Shown here: in pieces, positions 9,447 through 20,200 of the stretch
Position numbering within the stretch: position 1 is the first letter of the stretch
Layout of the letters: each line of letters opens with the position of its first letter
Source of the DNA: Mnemiopsis leidyi
Taxonomy: Eukaryota > Ctenophora > Tentaculata > Lobata > Bolinopsidae
Direction: 5' to 3'
Assembly (NCBI GenBank): GCA_000226015.1
Contig: JH154726.1
Span: forward strand, 73,266 to 99,586
DNA: 26,321 bases
The notes under the pieces: model-generated
Seen by the model: only the letters and a program-made list of their open reading frames with translations
What the model was told of the DNA's origin: nothing
Database searches by the model: none
Translations under genes and position numbers: made by a program

Positions 9447-9800
9447 TCTCATCTCTGCAACGTAGACGTGAGCGCTACATCATCCTGCAAGAGTGGAAGA
9501 TTTGGAGAGGCCTCTCTCCAAACGATATTGGCATGGAGTTTTGCGAGACCTCGAGAAGGGGAAATTATGGTAATCACCCCTCCACTTGTGAAAGGATGCT
9601 CTCAAAGAAACCAGTCCTTGTTGGGAGCACGCTTCTCGAACGTGGTGCCTGCAGAAATCAAGTCGCTCAAAACATTCCAAGCATTCAAGGAAAAACTCTC
9701 CCAATTCCTTGCTACATTTACAGATAACCCACCTATACGGGGATACTCCTGTGCAAATTCTAACTCTCTGTTAGACTGGGCAGGAGCCAGGCTGTTATGA
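9447..9800 (+). mobile_element. LINE ORF2 (reverse transcriptase) C-terminal tail, frameshifted
   Basis: The first part reads LSSLQRRRERYIILQEWKIW then RGLSPNDIGMEFCETSRRGN, the C-terminal RRRERYI..WKI..GLVPN signature of a widespread invertebrate LINE group. Near 9555 the frame must shift by one base to continue as VITPPLVKGCSQRNQSLLGA, then RFSNVVPAEIKSLKTFQAFK, EKLSQFLATFTDNPPIRGYS and NSLLDW, the usual ORF2 ending. The catalytic reverse transcriptase and endonuclease are absent. It is a 5'-truncated, broken copy in the opposite orientation to the ORF1 fragment at 6825-7274, so the two need not derive from one insertion. Confidence 0.8.
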
Positions 9801-10138
9801 CATACGATGGCCTTTCACCTACATGATAAACTCAACGAAGTAACGATTACGAAGTAAGTAATAGTTTACTGAGATTGCAGTTAAACATGTGTAATTCATT
9901 TCATTGGGAGATATCAAGGACACATTGCTCTTGAAGTGTGATGGAGCATATCTTAAGTAATAAACATCAGATCGCCGATCTGAGATCGGGGAAGTAAAAT
10001 CTTGAGAGCAATACAAAAGAATGGTGTTACACTAAAAATTGGCCTACAAAGTGCAAGGAAGCTTCAATTTTTTATTAAACATTCCGTAAAGCATGGATTT
10101 TTACTTAGTTTTCCGGGCTAAGTACATATCCAGATCTT
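9801..10138. other. no gene seen
   Basis: Spacer between the LINE tail and the first foldback element. Only a short palindrome CAGATCGCCGATCTG near 9968 was noted. Confidence 0.5.
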
Positions 10139-10508
10139 TTGACGAGATGAAATCCGTCTAACGTTCTAACGAAAAAACCTCGCCAGGAGAGCAGCAAACT
10201 GCGAGCCGCGCCAGCGCGCGGGTCGGGTAACACCTCGACAACAGATTTTTAGGTGAAAAAGTAGTATACATGATGTCGTTTACATATGACGTCTTCAAAT
10301 TTTCACCATTTTGCCCCTCCTTCCCTCTATAATTGAACCACCCGAAAAAATCACCATAATATTGACATAACAGTCGTGACCCTACCGGCTTTCAAACTAA
10401 GTGCTTACGCGCGCTACGCGCGCAGTTGTCGAGATGTTACCCGACCCGCGCGCGGCTCGCAGTTTTCTGCTCTTTCGTTAGAACTTTAGACGGATATCAT
10501 CTCGTCAA
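10139..10508. mobile_element. 370-bp foldback element (MITE-like) with about 85-104 bp terminal inverted repeats
   Basis: The left arm (10139-10242) starts TTGACGAGATGAAATCCGTC; the right arm (10425-10508) is its inverted copy, ending GACGGATATCATCTCGTCAA. The arms match nearly throughout (TTCTAACGAAA, AAACTGCGAGCCGCGC, CGGGTCGGGTAACA, CTCGACAAC). The left arm carries extra bases of about 13 and 5 nt. The 180-bp core has no open frame. It is non-autonomous and of an unknown transposase family; no target-site duplication was obvious. Confidence 0.85.
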
Positions 10509-10666
10509 CGCGCGCAGCTGCTATTGTCATACGTTGCCTGACCTGCTGCTTGCTCTGACCATAGCTGATAGCCCTTTTGTGCATTTATAATTAAACAAGT
10601 AATGAATAAACAATTTGATTGATATATTATATGTCATATCATTTTCACAATTAACGCACGCGCACG

Positions 10667-11039
10667 GATTAGAGCAGCAAGCTTAGCCGCTCAAAAATAA
10701 CAACTTGCACCTTGGTCATCGATAAGAATTCGAGGAAATACCGCTAATGGGCTTTTGCTAACAAAGTAAAAGCGTCTAAAAATTTTTCCAAAATGCGTGA
10801 AAGCTTGCTCATTGCTAATTAAGCCAACATAGCCCTGTGGCTCGGATCGCGCTGTGCGGCGCGCGCTTGTACTTATCTTGCGCAAAATTTGCTAAACATG
10901 TATACCTTTGTGCAAGCTTAGCCATTAGCACAAAATTGAGACGGACACGCAACGTAAAAGCTCACAGTGTGCGTCCCAATAAAACGCAGCGCACGGAGTG
11001 CGAACCACAGAGCTATGTTGGCTTAGCATTGCTCTAACC
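10667..11039. mobile_element. nested inverted repeats, probable second MITE or composite
   Basis: The right end (11020-11039) inverted reads GGTTAGAGCAATGCTAAGCC and matches GATTAGAGCAGCAAGCTTAGCC at 10667-10688. Just inside, CGAACCACAGAGCTATGTTGGC-type sequence at 11001-11022 is the inverted copy, with two mismatches, of 10823-10844. The GC-rich segments (GCGCGC tracts) and the inner AGCTTAGCCATTAGC near 10914 suggest rearranged or nested copies. No coding potential. Confidence 0.65.
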
Positions 11040-11360
11040 ATAACTATGACCAAATCCCTTTTTTCGCGCACCGCGCGCGCGACAAGAGGTGGCGTAGCAG
11101 CCGCCGCGCGCGGCGTAATTAGCTCCTGGTAAGGTAAAACTTAGCAAGTACAAATCTCACACAGGGCTACATATGTTTAGCAACGGGAAAGCGCGTGATT
11201 GGTACAGACCAGGTTATTAACTTTCAAGTTTTTCACTTGACAGCATCACACCTTTGGATTTTTAGCATGTGTTATATTTATGATTTGATTTATAAAATTT
11301 TCGTTTTTCTTGAAATTGTTTTTCGTTTTTACTTGAACCATACGCACGTCTCCATTCAAC
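11040..11360. other. no gene seen; GC-rich island then AT-rich spacer
   Basis: CGCGCGC-rich stretch at 11063-11115, including the palindrome CCGCCGCGCGCGGCG, probably part of the foldback-element cluster. AT-rich spacer follows. Confidence 0.45.
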
Positions 11361-11672
11361 AGGCGATGCGCGTCTAGAATGTCGCCAGGCCAGAAATGCG
11401 TAAGAGCTTGTGATGGCCGCGACAGTAGGTTATCAACCTACAAGTCTCCATTGACCAACTAACTTTGAGTGATTCTTGAAGAGCTAAAGAGTCCAATTAA
11501 TTTGTTATTTATTCTGAATCTGGCTGATGAGGGTTGCCAGGGAATCCGAAAGTTTCCACACATTGACCTAAAATTGTTAATTGATGCAGTTGTAGGCTTA
11601 CAACCTACCGTCATCGCTTCGCGCGCGTCACACCTGCTCCTCGAGCGAAGAATCGTGGACGCGCATCGCCCG
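11361..11672. mobile_element. third foldback (MITE-like) element, about 310 bp
   Basis: GGCGATGCGCGTC at 11362-11374 is perfectly inverted at 11658-11670. The arms are related inward, and each contains its own small palindrome: GTAGGTTATCAACCTAC (11425-11441) and GTAGGCTTACAACCTAC (11592-11608). A TTAATTGATGCAG segment occurs twice near 11578 and 11673. No coding potential supported; the 97-codon frame across it is taken as chance. Confidence 0.7.
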
Positions 11673-11923
11673 TTAATTGATGCAGAAGAATTGAGAATAC
11701 TGATTAGATTACATTATTTCAAAATCCGTCTTGGAACACTTATAACATATAATTCAATTTAGAATTGCCGCATCACACTTCAAGAAGAGGGCATCCTGAA
11801 AATCTTGCAATGAACTCAATAACACAGTTTGATTGCATAGACTACAAAGAGCGCCATGTCAGCAAACTTCATAATTTAAAGTGGCTAAGATGTGTGGCTA
11901 ACTTTGAGTTATCAAGTAAAAGA

Positions 11924-12120
11924 GTTATCTCGGCTGAGTGGTACAGAGCTTAGGGCATTGGACTTCAATCGGGGTGATTGGGGCAATTGTCTTTGATGCT
12001 ATACTAAGGACTCTGTTGGATCTATGCATGATGCAGCTCCTGTTGGACTAAGCCAAATAAATGTCGAACCGTGATTTAGGGTTAAATTAGTTCCTAAGCT
12101 TGGTCAAGCTGCTTTTTTTC
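11924..12120 (+). mobile_element. degenerate tRNA-derived SINE related to the 7980 copy
   Basis: The head TATCTCGGCTGAGTGGTACA has a box A-like CGGCTGAGTGG but differs from the other SINE's head. The body shares the core: AACCGTGATTTAGGGTTAAA at 12067-12086 (one mismatch to the first copy) and a GTTGGACTAAGCCAAAT block matching GGTTGACTCAGCCGAAT. So two elements with different tRNA-like heads share one central domain, as is known for SINE superfamilies. Confidence 0.6.
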
Positions 12121-12486
12121 TACACAGCATACCATGAGGCATGATTGGTTGGAATGCCGGCTGCAAAGCAGGTTAGGGAGTTATGAATATGCACACTCAC
12201 TGACTTGTTATTCCAAACCTTATAACCGTTGCTTGGGTGTTGGATGTGGCTCCAGGTTTATCTATTAGTCTCAAATGTACCTCATGTTAGTGGCTTAATG
12301 GCTGGAGTTGTCAAAGGCAAATTTGATCGAATCCGAATAAATCTGATCAATTGTCAGCACTCTGCCACACCAACACCCAAGCAACAATTATAGGGTTAGG
12401 AATAAGAAGCTGGTTAGTGAATGAAGCTTTTCAAATTTATGTTTGTGAGAACTTCAGGGATATTTCTGATGAAGTCTTTAATTTCG

Positions 12487-12589
12487 GGTTAAGATACAGA
12501 AGACTGCGAATAGCCTACTGGTGTTGTAGGGACCCAGATGTCAAATCCAACCATAGACCCATCTTTGAGGAGGCATCTCATCAGTGGTC
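12487..12589 (+). repeat. 103-bp dispersed repeat, copy 1
   Basis: About 93% identical (7 differences) to 13585-13687 in the same orientation. In both copies one frame stays open across the repeat (RYRRLRIAY, DVKSNHRPIFE, ASHxWS). Copy 1 lies in a 115-codon open frame (12351-12698). Nothing in it is recognised. Confidence 0.85.
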
Positions 12590-13584
12590 GAACCTCCAAA
12601 CTCGGTTTCTAAACTGGAATTCTTATGGTTTCCAAGCGACCAGACCGAGGTTACCATCCCATCCAAAAAGAGTTCATTACAAGAAGCACCCATTCTGAAG
12701 ATCTTTGACAGCCAGACACAACCCATTGTCGAACAAACCTTGGACGTAATCTTACATGCTCCTTATAGTATTTCCCACTGTCACCAGCACTTTCACCAGA
12801 GTCATCAGCTCAACAAAAAATTAATTTCAATAAAACATTAAATTTAAGTGTCTTGCCATTTATCACAAAGCAACACAAAAATCATGACAAAGTCAAAGTT
12901 AAGATAGTTAAGAAGCCCTGGAGATTCAGTTACACCCTAATCTGGGTGGCAGCTAACGGGGCAAAGGGGTGCTCTTACTTTTTTGCTTTTGATATAATAA
13001 TAATTTTTTTGAGCACACCACAACGTTAGATACCATTTTGGGGGTTCAAGAATACTTGAGCATATAATCAAGCAGAATGGATTGGAAATTCAATTAAGGG
13101 AGAAGGAGTATTATAGGAATGCATGATTCATAGCTGCCAATAAGCATAGAAATTGATTGTGCCGTCGATCTCCACCTAAAGAACAGTGATTATAGTCAGT
13201 TTTCAGGTTCCAATGCACTACTAACGTATCGAGGACGTATATTCAGGTGTCTGAGCTGGGACTGGCTTAGTTGAGTGATTATAGTAACTCATGGTATTAA
13301 TATAATTAGTTTTGGATTTCATTGATAAGGTGAAAACTAAATCTGTATTCAAATATTCACAATTTAAGATAAATTCATATAGGTACAAGAATTAAATGAA
13401 ATTCATATCAATCTTATTCTTTATTGATTAGTTAGTAAATGAATAATTATAAAATTCTCAAACAATTCAAATAAATCTGAAATAAAACTTATGTCACATT
13501 GATTCTCACAAGCTCTTTTACTGGAATCATCAGATCTTTCCCTGAAGCCATCAGCACAATCACTGAAGTATACTAGCAGGTACA
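12590..13584. other. no gene seen between the two repeat copies
   Basis: About 1 kb of AT-rich sequence with no supported exon. The repeated segment flanks it in direct orientation, so it could be an insertion or part of a larger duplication whose other parts have decayed. Confidence 0.45.
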
Positions 13585-13687
13585 GGTTAAGATACAGAAG
13601 ACTACGAATAGCCTACTGTCGTAGTAGGGGCCCAGATGTCAAATCCAACCATAGACCCATCTTTGAGGGGGCATCTCATAAGTGGTC
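13585..13687 (+). repeat. 103-bp dispersed repeat, copy 2
   Basis: Second copy of the element at 12487-12589. Its open frame continues to a stop at 13735-13737. Flanks do not align with those of copy 1. Confidence 0.85.
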
Positions 13688-14218
13688 AAGTAATTTTGAG
13701 AATAAGATGAGACATAAGAACATTCTCTCGAGATAACTCTATCGTAGCTAGAAAAAGGTTTATTAACATGAATTAAGATTTCATTTTCATGGTATTTTAT
13801 TTTTATTTGAATTTTTAAAGCTTTATATATATATAATTTAGGAGATTAAGTGTGATGATGCTGGCATCATTATTTAATATTTATTTATTAACTGTTGATT
13901 TTGGCTGATTGCAATTTTATTGGCTTAAGCAACCCATCAACAGTCCATAACTTCGCCCAGATATTTTTATTGACCTAATTTGGTGTCGATCTAGATCCCC
14001 CAGAGTCGCCACGAAGCACTATCTGGCAGACTTGACATCTGGGCAAACTCTCACAGATTGTTGATCATAATCCCCTGGTACGGGGCTGTCCCCCTTTAGA
14101 GATCTGCCCTTGTATCGTTGGAAGTCATTTTCAAGAGCAGTTCCTTATGATAAAAATGACTATTTTTTAGCCAATGGACATTTTAAGCTGGTTCATATGA
14201 GAGAAAAACTGTGAGAAA
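13688..14218 (+). promoter_or_regulatory. upstream region of DBF4, promoter not delimited
   Basis: Contains no supported gene. A CCAAT pentamer lies at 14171-14175, about 45 bp before the DBF4 ATG, preceded by TATTTTTTAG that could equally be a splice acceptor for a 5' UTR exon. No convincing TATA box. Confidence 0.3.
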
Positions 14219-14231
14219 ATGCCACAAAAAG
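14219..14231 (+). CDS. DBF4: DBF4 exon 1 (start)
   Basis: ATG CCA CAA AAA G followed by GTAAGA. The one-base overhang is completed by GT at the start of exon 2 (giving G5), which is why this ATG was chosen. An upstream coding exon is not excluded. Confidence 0.6.
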
Positions 14232-17200
14232 GTAAGAAATTTTTGGGCTTAAATATCAGGTCATTTTATCTTAGTTGGAATAGCCAACATGAAATTTGTA
14301 CCGCTTTACTTTGTTCCAGATTCTGGTTGTCCTGGTAAATCTAGGTTTGAAACTCGTTTTTAAGACAGAGATAAAATCCATTGCGGCATAAGTGATAAAA
14401 GATTATGCAAATTTGATCAAACCTAGATTCTTTTTTGCAGCCTGGGCTTCATCTGCCCTCTGCAATAGATATCTTTGTTGTATAAAAATATTTTTTTGCA
14501 GGTCCAGAATCTTTAAATGGGTCCCTAAGATACAAAGCTCTTGAGAACAAAGTCTTCTATTTTGACTTCAAAAATACAAGCACGGTTAGAAACCTCTTTC
14601 TAAAGCCTTGTTTTTACAAATTCAAATGTATAATTTTACAGCAAATACAATATAACAATCTTATTAACTAAATATATGATGTCCAATGTTGCACTAAAAC
14701 TGTATCATAATTTCAATTGTGCCAATATTTATCAGGCTGCATGGCTGGAGAAAGAAATTCGAAAATTGGGAGGGAGAGTGGAATATTTTTTCGGCAAGGA
14801 AGTTCAGTACTTGATCACTGATAAACCACAAATGAAAGATGCTGTCCCACCCTGCTCACCGTTCAGCAATCCTGGCCCCAGTCCTTTCTCTCGACCTGAG
14901 TTAGTTGTTTGCCAACTTTGATGTTTCCTCCATTGTTTTTATGCTAAGTTAGCAACGATATCTTTTTGTACCAGCTTCATCTTTAAAATAAACTTTGAAT
15001 GCTATAGTTAAATAATGTTAAAACAATCTCTATAATTATTCAAATTTCAACTGGTTAACTTGAAGCAGTCTATAATGAAATGGACAAGATAATGGACAAG
15101 AGTTGTTACTCACAGTCGCCAGTATCACCGTGACAATATTTAAATTTGCTACAGATGAACTGTTTTACACAGCTGTTCAGAGAAGCACCTGCATATTGTC
15201 CAGTGTAATGGTCACTAGTCACAGAATTGTGTAACGCCAACTGGTGCAGCGTGTGTATAGGCGGGGCTGGTAACAACTCTGTATACATACGTCATACACA
15301 TTTCACAGTGTAAACACTAAACAGTGCTGTGTACAAAATTGCACATTGGTATAGTGTAAGTGTATTGTACTGTGTACAAGTAAATTGCGTTACAAAGTTA
15401 TACGTTAGGTGAAGACTTCTAAATGATGTTAAAATCCTGTAATTGCAACCTAATTTCCAGTACAAGTCAGTCCATGAGGGACGCTGCACCAACTCACAGC
15501 GAGTGGGCCTACTCAGACCAATGGAAAAAGCCTCAGGTGAGTTGTCCTTTGTTTGGGCTATGTTGACCTTATTATACCTTAAATGTAACCTATCTTTTCT
15601 TTTTAGGCTCATGGAATTTGATAGCGTTTTGTCATATAGGCCTTTATACTATATCGATTTTAGATTAGTAAATTCAATACTCTACTCTCTATGACAATAT
15701 ATACAGAACCAGCACACACACATAAATTTTCCCAGTCGTCACAAAGATCACGTGCTAGCAAGATGATGGAGATGGCATCTGTAACAAAGTCCCAGGGTTC
15801 ATGTGACGTGTGGTCTAGAGCCAAAGAAAGGGGAACTACCATCAAAACTGTGGACAACTTTGTTGCCTGGCTCACTACTGTGCACAAGGTTTTACACAAA
15901 TCAGGATGTTTGTTCTAATGTTGTTTTACTCAAATCAGGATGTTTGTTCTGACGTTGTTTTACACAAATCAGGATGTTCGTCTAATGTTGTTTGAAAAGC
16001 GAATACACCGACATATCGTTGCTTTTGCTTCTGGATTGCTGATACATGTCCCTGTAATAAGATCATATTGATAATCATGTTATTTTTGCTATCAGTGAAA
16101 ATTCCTAGTCATGCTGTCGCCTCAGATAATATCCCACTCTCCACAATGATAGCTCGAAGAAAGTCATCTAAAGTACAACTCTATAAGTTTATGATTCACC
16201 TCTTGTAACTTAACATTTTCCTCAGAAACTGGGAACAAAGATGTCACGTGACAGTTTAAAGGAGGCCCCAAAAAACCCGTCCCGAAAGTTAAGGGGCGTG
16301 TACATGAAGGTGAAAATAATTTACACTTCACTTTCTACATGATAAATTCAACACGTCTCCCAGGAATGTACATATCAACTACATATTTATTCTGAGTTAG
16401 TGACGTCACGCCGTTGTCTCATGCGAGCTATGAAATCCAATAACGACCACTTCGGCTCCGGGACACAACCGCCCTCTACAAGTTTACTGCTAGTGTTTAT
16501 CATGCAGAGAGTTGGGGTGCATTACACTTCACACAGATCTCGTTTTACTTGGGATAGCTGTTTGAACTAGAGCCGCTGCTAGTCGTGCATTGAAATTGGC
16601 ACACTTATGGGGTCAGATTTGGTTAAACAGTTAAATGTTCTTTTGGCTTGGAGTTTGGCTTAACTTTTTAGGGCTATTTCTTTCACGTGTGGAGCATTAA
16701 GATGATACAGCTAGCAGGATTATCATTTTATAGTCTCTTGTTAAAACAAACACACAGAGCTAGCGTGCCGCCTGACAATTACTATTGATGCACGGAATGA
16801 TGTGTAAAGTTAGTTACTACAAAGTGTATTGTTTATACACGAGTGTATAGTTTATTGTGAATTTAAACTGTAGAGTGTATAAACTATAAGTACATAATAC
16901 ATATTACTACATAATATGGAGATATAGGTTCTAAATTTTCTTATCTTTTAGTTGTCAAGATAGCTCAGGTCTTGCCAGCACCCGAATGTCGGAAAAAGCT
17001 AGAAAGTAACATTGACTGTATGTCCAGGTGGAGGACACAGGGAAGAAGTACAAGCCACAAGTATTAGACGACGCTCAGTCCTGGCAAACCATAGACGCCT
17101 CAGCTCTCACTGACGATTCTCCATTTAACACAGAGAAGAGAAGGATTACTCGTAAATTAGGTAATGAGATTAATTAGGTAATGAGATTAATTACTCGGAC

Positions 17201-20200
17201 CCTCTTTAAGGACGGTAGAACGGCCCCCACGGTAAAATGTTTATTGTATTGAAATCGAAATGATTAAAATGAAAGTTCGTCTTTCCTTCTCCCGCTAGAA
17301 ATAAGAATCGGAACAAATGAATGCCCCAAATGGCTGTAGAGGCGTTAGCTTTTGCATGACTTTCCTCTGTAATTTGAATTTGTACTGCGCGGATACCTAA
17401 CAAATTCTATAATCGCCAACAACAATAAAACATTTATTGTCGATTCTCGCAAAATACGTAATGTGAGTATGACGTGGTAATCCTTATAATCTCCATTACT
17501 GCACTAATAATTTTGTTTACTTTATTCGAGTGTCATGACTTGACTGTCGACCATCAATGTTGGAATGTCAACAGTCACCAAATAAAGATCAATCTCTCCG
17601 AATATCGTCTGTTGAAAGTCCGTTAAAAGTCAAAGTCCCTACGTAAAGTTTAATGGCGATTTCTCGGGTTACTCTCTTTTTTTGCTTCAGATTGAGAGAT
17701 AAACAACATGAAATCAGTAAATCTTCAGATTTTATGATCCTGAGTGAAGAAAAATTTGTTGTTAGAAGTAATCTTTCTCTTCCAGCTAACCAACAGACGA
17801 AGCCAACAACTGTGCGGGGTATCCTCAAGAAGGAGGTGTCCGTCGCCAAGAAGAAAAGGTACCTAATTTCACCTTCTCCTTGACATTTCGTCTTGCCTTG
17901 CATCGCCTTACCCTAAAACAAATTAGATTTATACTTTATGTACAATAGGACGAGAGATTTATGTGTGTCGTCACGGATTATCATCATCGACTTGATTATA
18001 TTACACGACTTATCGCTGATAATAAATATTATGCAGCGGTAAAGGGATGATAAGGAAGAGGGGTGGTGGCAAGTGCGAAGGATGTAACGTCAGATTCGAA
18101 AACTTAGAAACTGTAAGTGCCGACCTTCGTGTGAATTTACATTTTACACGCATATTTGTGTACCAAATCTCATTCATTTCGCATGGATAAGGTTTTAGAC
18201 TTAAATAGTTTCTTTGGATTCCATGTGAGCAGTCTTTGGAGGGGAGGCTAGAGATTTTAAACTTTATCTATGTTATCGTTACAAAAATTTACCATGGATT
18301 TTCCTAAGTAAACTTCACTGTAAAAGACTTAAAACTCTTAACATTAAAAGTGAAGGCAATAATCAATAATCTCACCTCCGAAAACTCTCGGCAGCATTTG
18401 TCGGGTGACCAACATCTGAAGTACGCGAAGAAAGACAAACATTTCGAAGCAATTGACCAGATGATTTCTGAGGGATTGTCCTTGGATAGTTTCTTGTTAG
18501 ATCTTCACAGCAAAGATTCTCACGACAGGACCCAGTCCCTCGACAGGTTTGTTCAATGTTATTGTCATTCCATTTGGGGGGAGAGAGAGGGTATGACAGT
18601 GACCATGACCATTACAACATCCCCCCCTTTTTTGCACAGCACAGTACCCTGTTTTGGAGACATATACTGTCAGGTCAGCGTGAGCTGCTTTTATGAGAAT
18701 TAGATTTTCGTTTACTTTTAACTTCGTGTCATAGGACACATCTAAAAGGTATGCTAATGTTTACACTAGAGTTTTTTACCCTGCAAATATGCCGCTGTTC
18801 ACATACCTATTTGTGATATGACATTCGATTCCAGTAGCTTATTTTACAGTGTCCTTATCAACTTACATCAAAAAAGATGGAAAGTATGTCGTTTCACATC
18901 GGCTGCAAACTCCTGGTGCAATTTGATTGGTTTCTTGCACAAAATTAGATTGCACAGAACTTGAGAACCTGACATAGGTTTTCAAAGTGCCTGATGGGTC
19001 AATGTTCCCAGTTCAAAACTTGGCCGTTCGCCAAATTGTTCGTAATTAGCTTCTACAGTTCTTCACAGTACATGCGAACACATGTACAATGTACACCTTA
19101 CACCAATTTACACGCGTCTTTGCGTGTTAAATTCCTTCCTTATTCAGTCAGGTCGTATCAATGCGCAAAATCTCCAAGTAGGGTAAATGGCCATCACCTC
19201 CATATCTTGATCACTAGTGAAATGATTTACCGTTAGCCAATAGCATTGTCACATAGTGGCTTAAAAAACGTTGCTTGATCAAGTGGTTGTGATCTTTTAT
19301 TCAAGATTTAAAAATTATATATAATAGCTGACAGTAATTTGAATATCAAAATTTTGCCATCTGTCAAAGTTGCAGTATGTCTGAGGTAGTGATGTTAAAA
19401 AGTAAGTTAGTTTACCCAAACAATTTACCACATTGAACTGAACCTAGTGAGTGTAGAATACTTGGTGTTATGTTACACTACATGTACATCGCCTGCTTCC
19501 TGCTATTTCTTAACCAAATTCGTAGAAAAATCAGACAAATTAAAGTTGAAGATAGTTTTAATGGATTTGTCTGTTTTAAGACTATTTCATCCTTTCCGAT
19601 TATCGCTTATCGCGGTCTTCCGTGAAACGTCAAGAATGGATGGAATGTAGCTCTTGTCTTTGAAGTACACGAACTGTTTAACTTCGTTGCGTCCGATTGT
19701 GCGCGTCTTTTGGCGCTCTTTAAAGCAAAAAAGTGTCAGCATGTTCTGAGCTTGTTTAATTTAAAGCATAAAGCTGTTATTGTTCAGTGTATCATTATTG
19801 CGCCGCGCAGCGCGCGCACTGACTCTATAGATGAGCTTACCTAGCAATGTGCAATGCAGCTTGAAGCATGTCCGGTAATAGCCCAGCTAGCCTGATAAGC
19901 AAGCTAACCTAATATTGGACGATCCAGCTTGCTGCCTAGTATCCTGTTCCCATGCAAAGGTCACAAAGTCTTCAGGGCGCGCACAAAGCTCAGTCCACTT
20001 GCAACACGAGGCCAACCCGCCCAGCATCTCGACATAGCTTCTATGGCTTCTTCCACTTTCTCTTTAACTTACTTTGACCACTCATTTTCTTTCAACTTCT
20101 ACGTAATTTCTTATTTTACTGTTTGAGAATACATTAAACTTTATAAGAGCACCGAATACCGATTCTGTCAGCCATTTACAAAAGATTGGCGAACTTACAA

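Noticed and set aside
15292..15918. Minus-strand frames of 79-106 codons over DBF4 exons 4-5
   Set aside because: Antisense to supported exons, with no recognisable family or splice logic.
16953..17006. A 54-nt extra DBF4 exon between exons 5 and 6
   Set aside because: The splice-like sites are good, but in the required phase it reads TAG at the fourth codon; other boundaries break the frame.
17589..17903. 104-codon minus-strand frame
   Set aside because: Covers DBF4 exon 7 in antisense; no family similarity seen.
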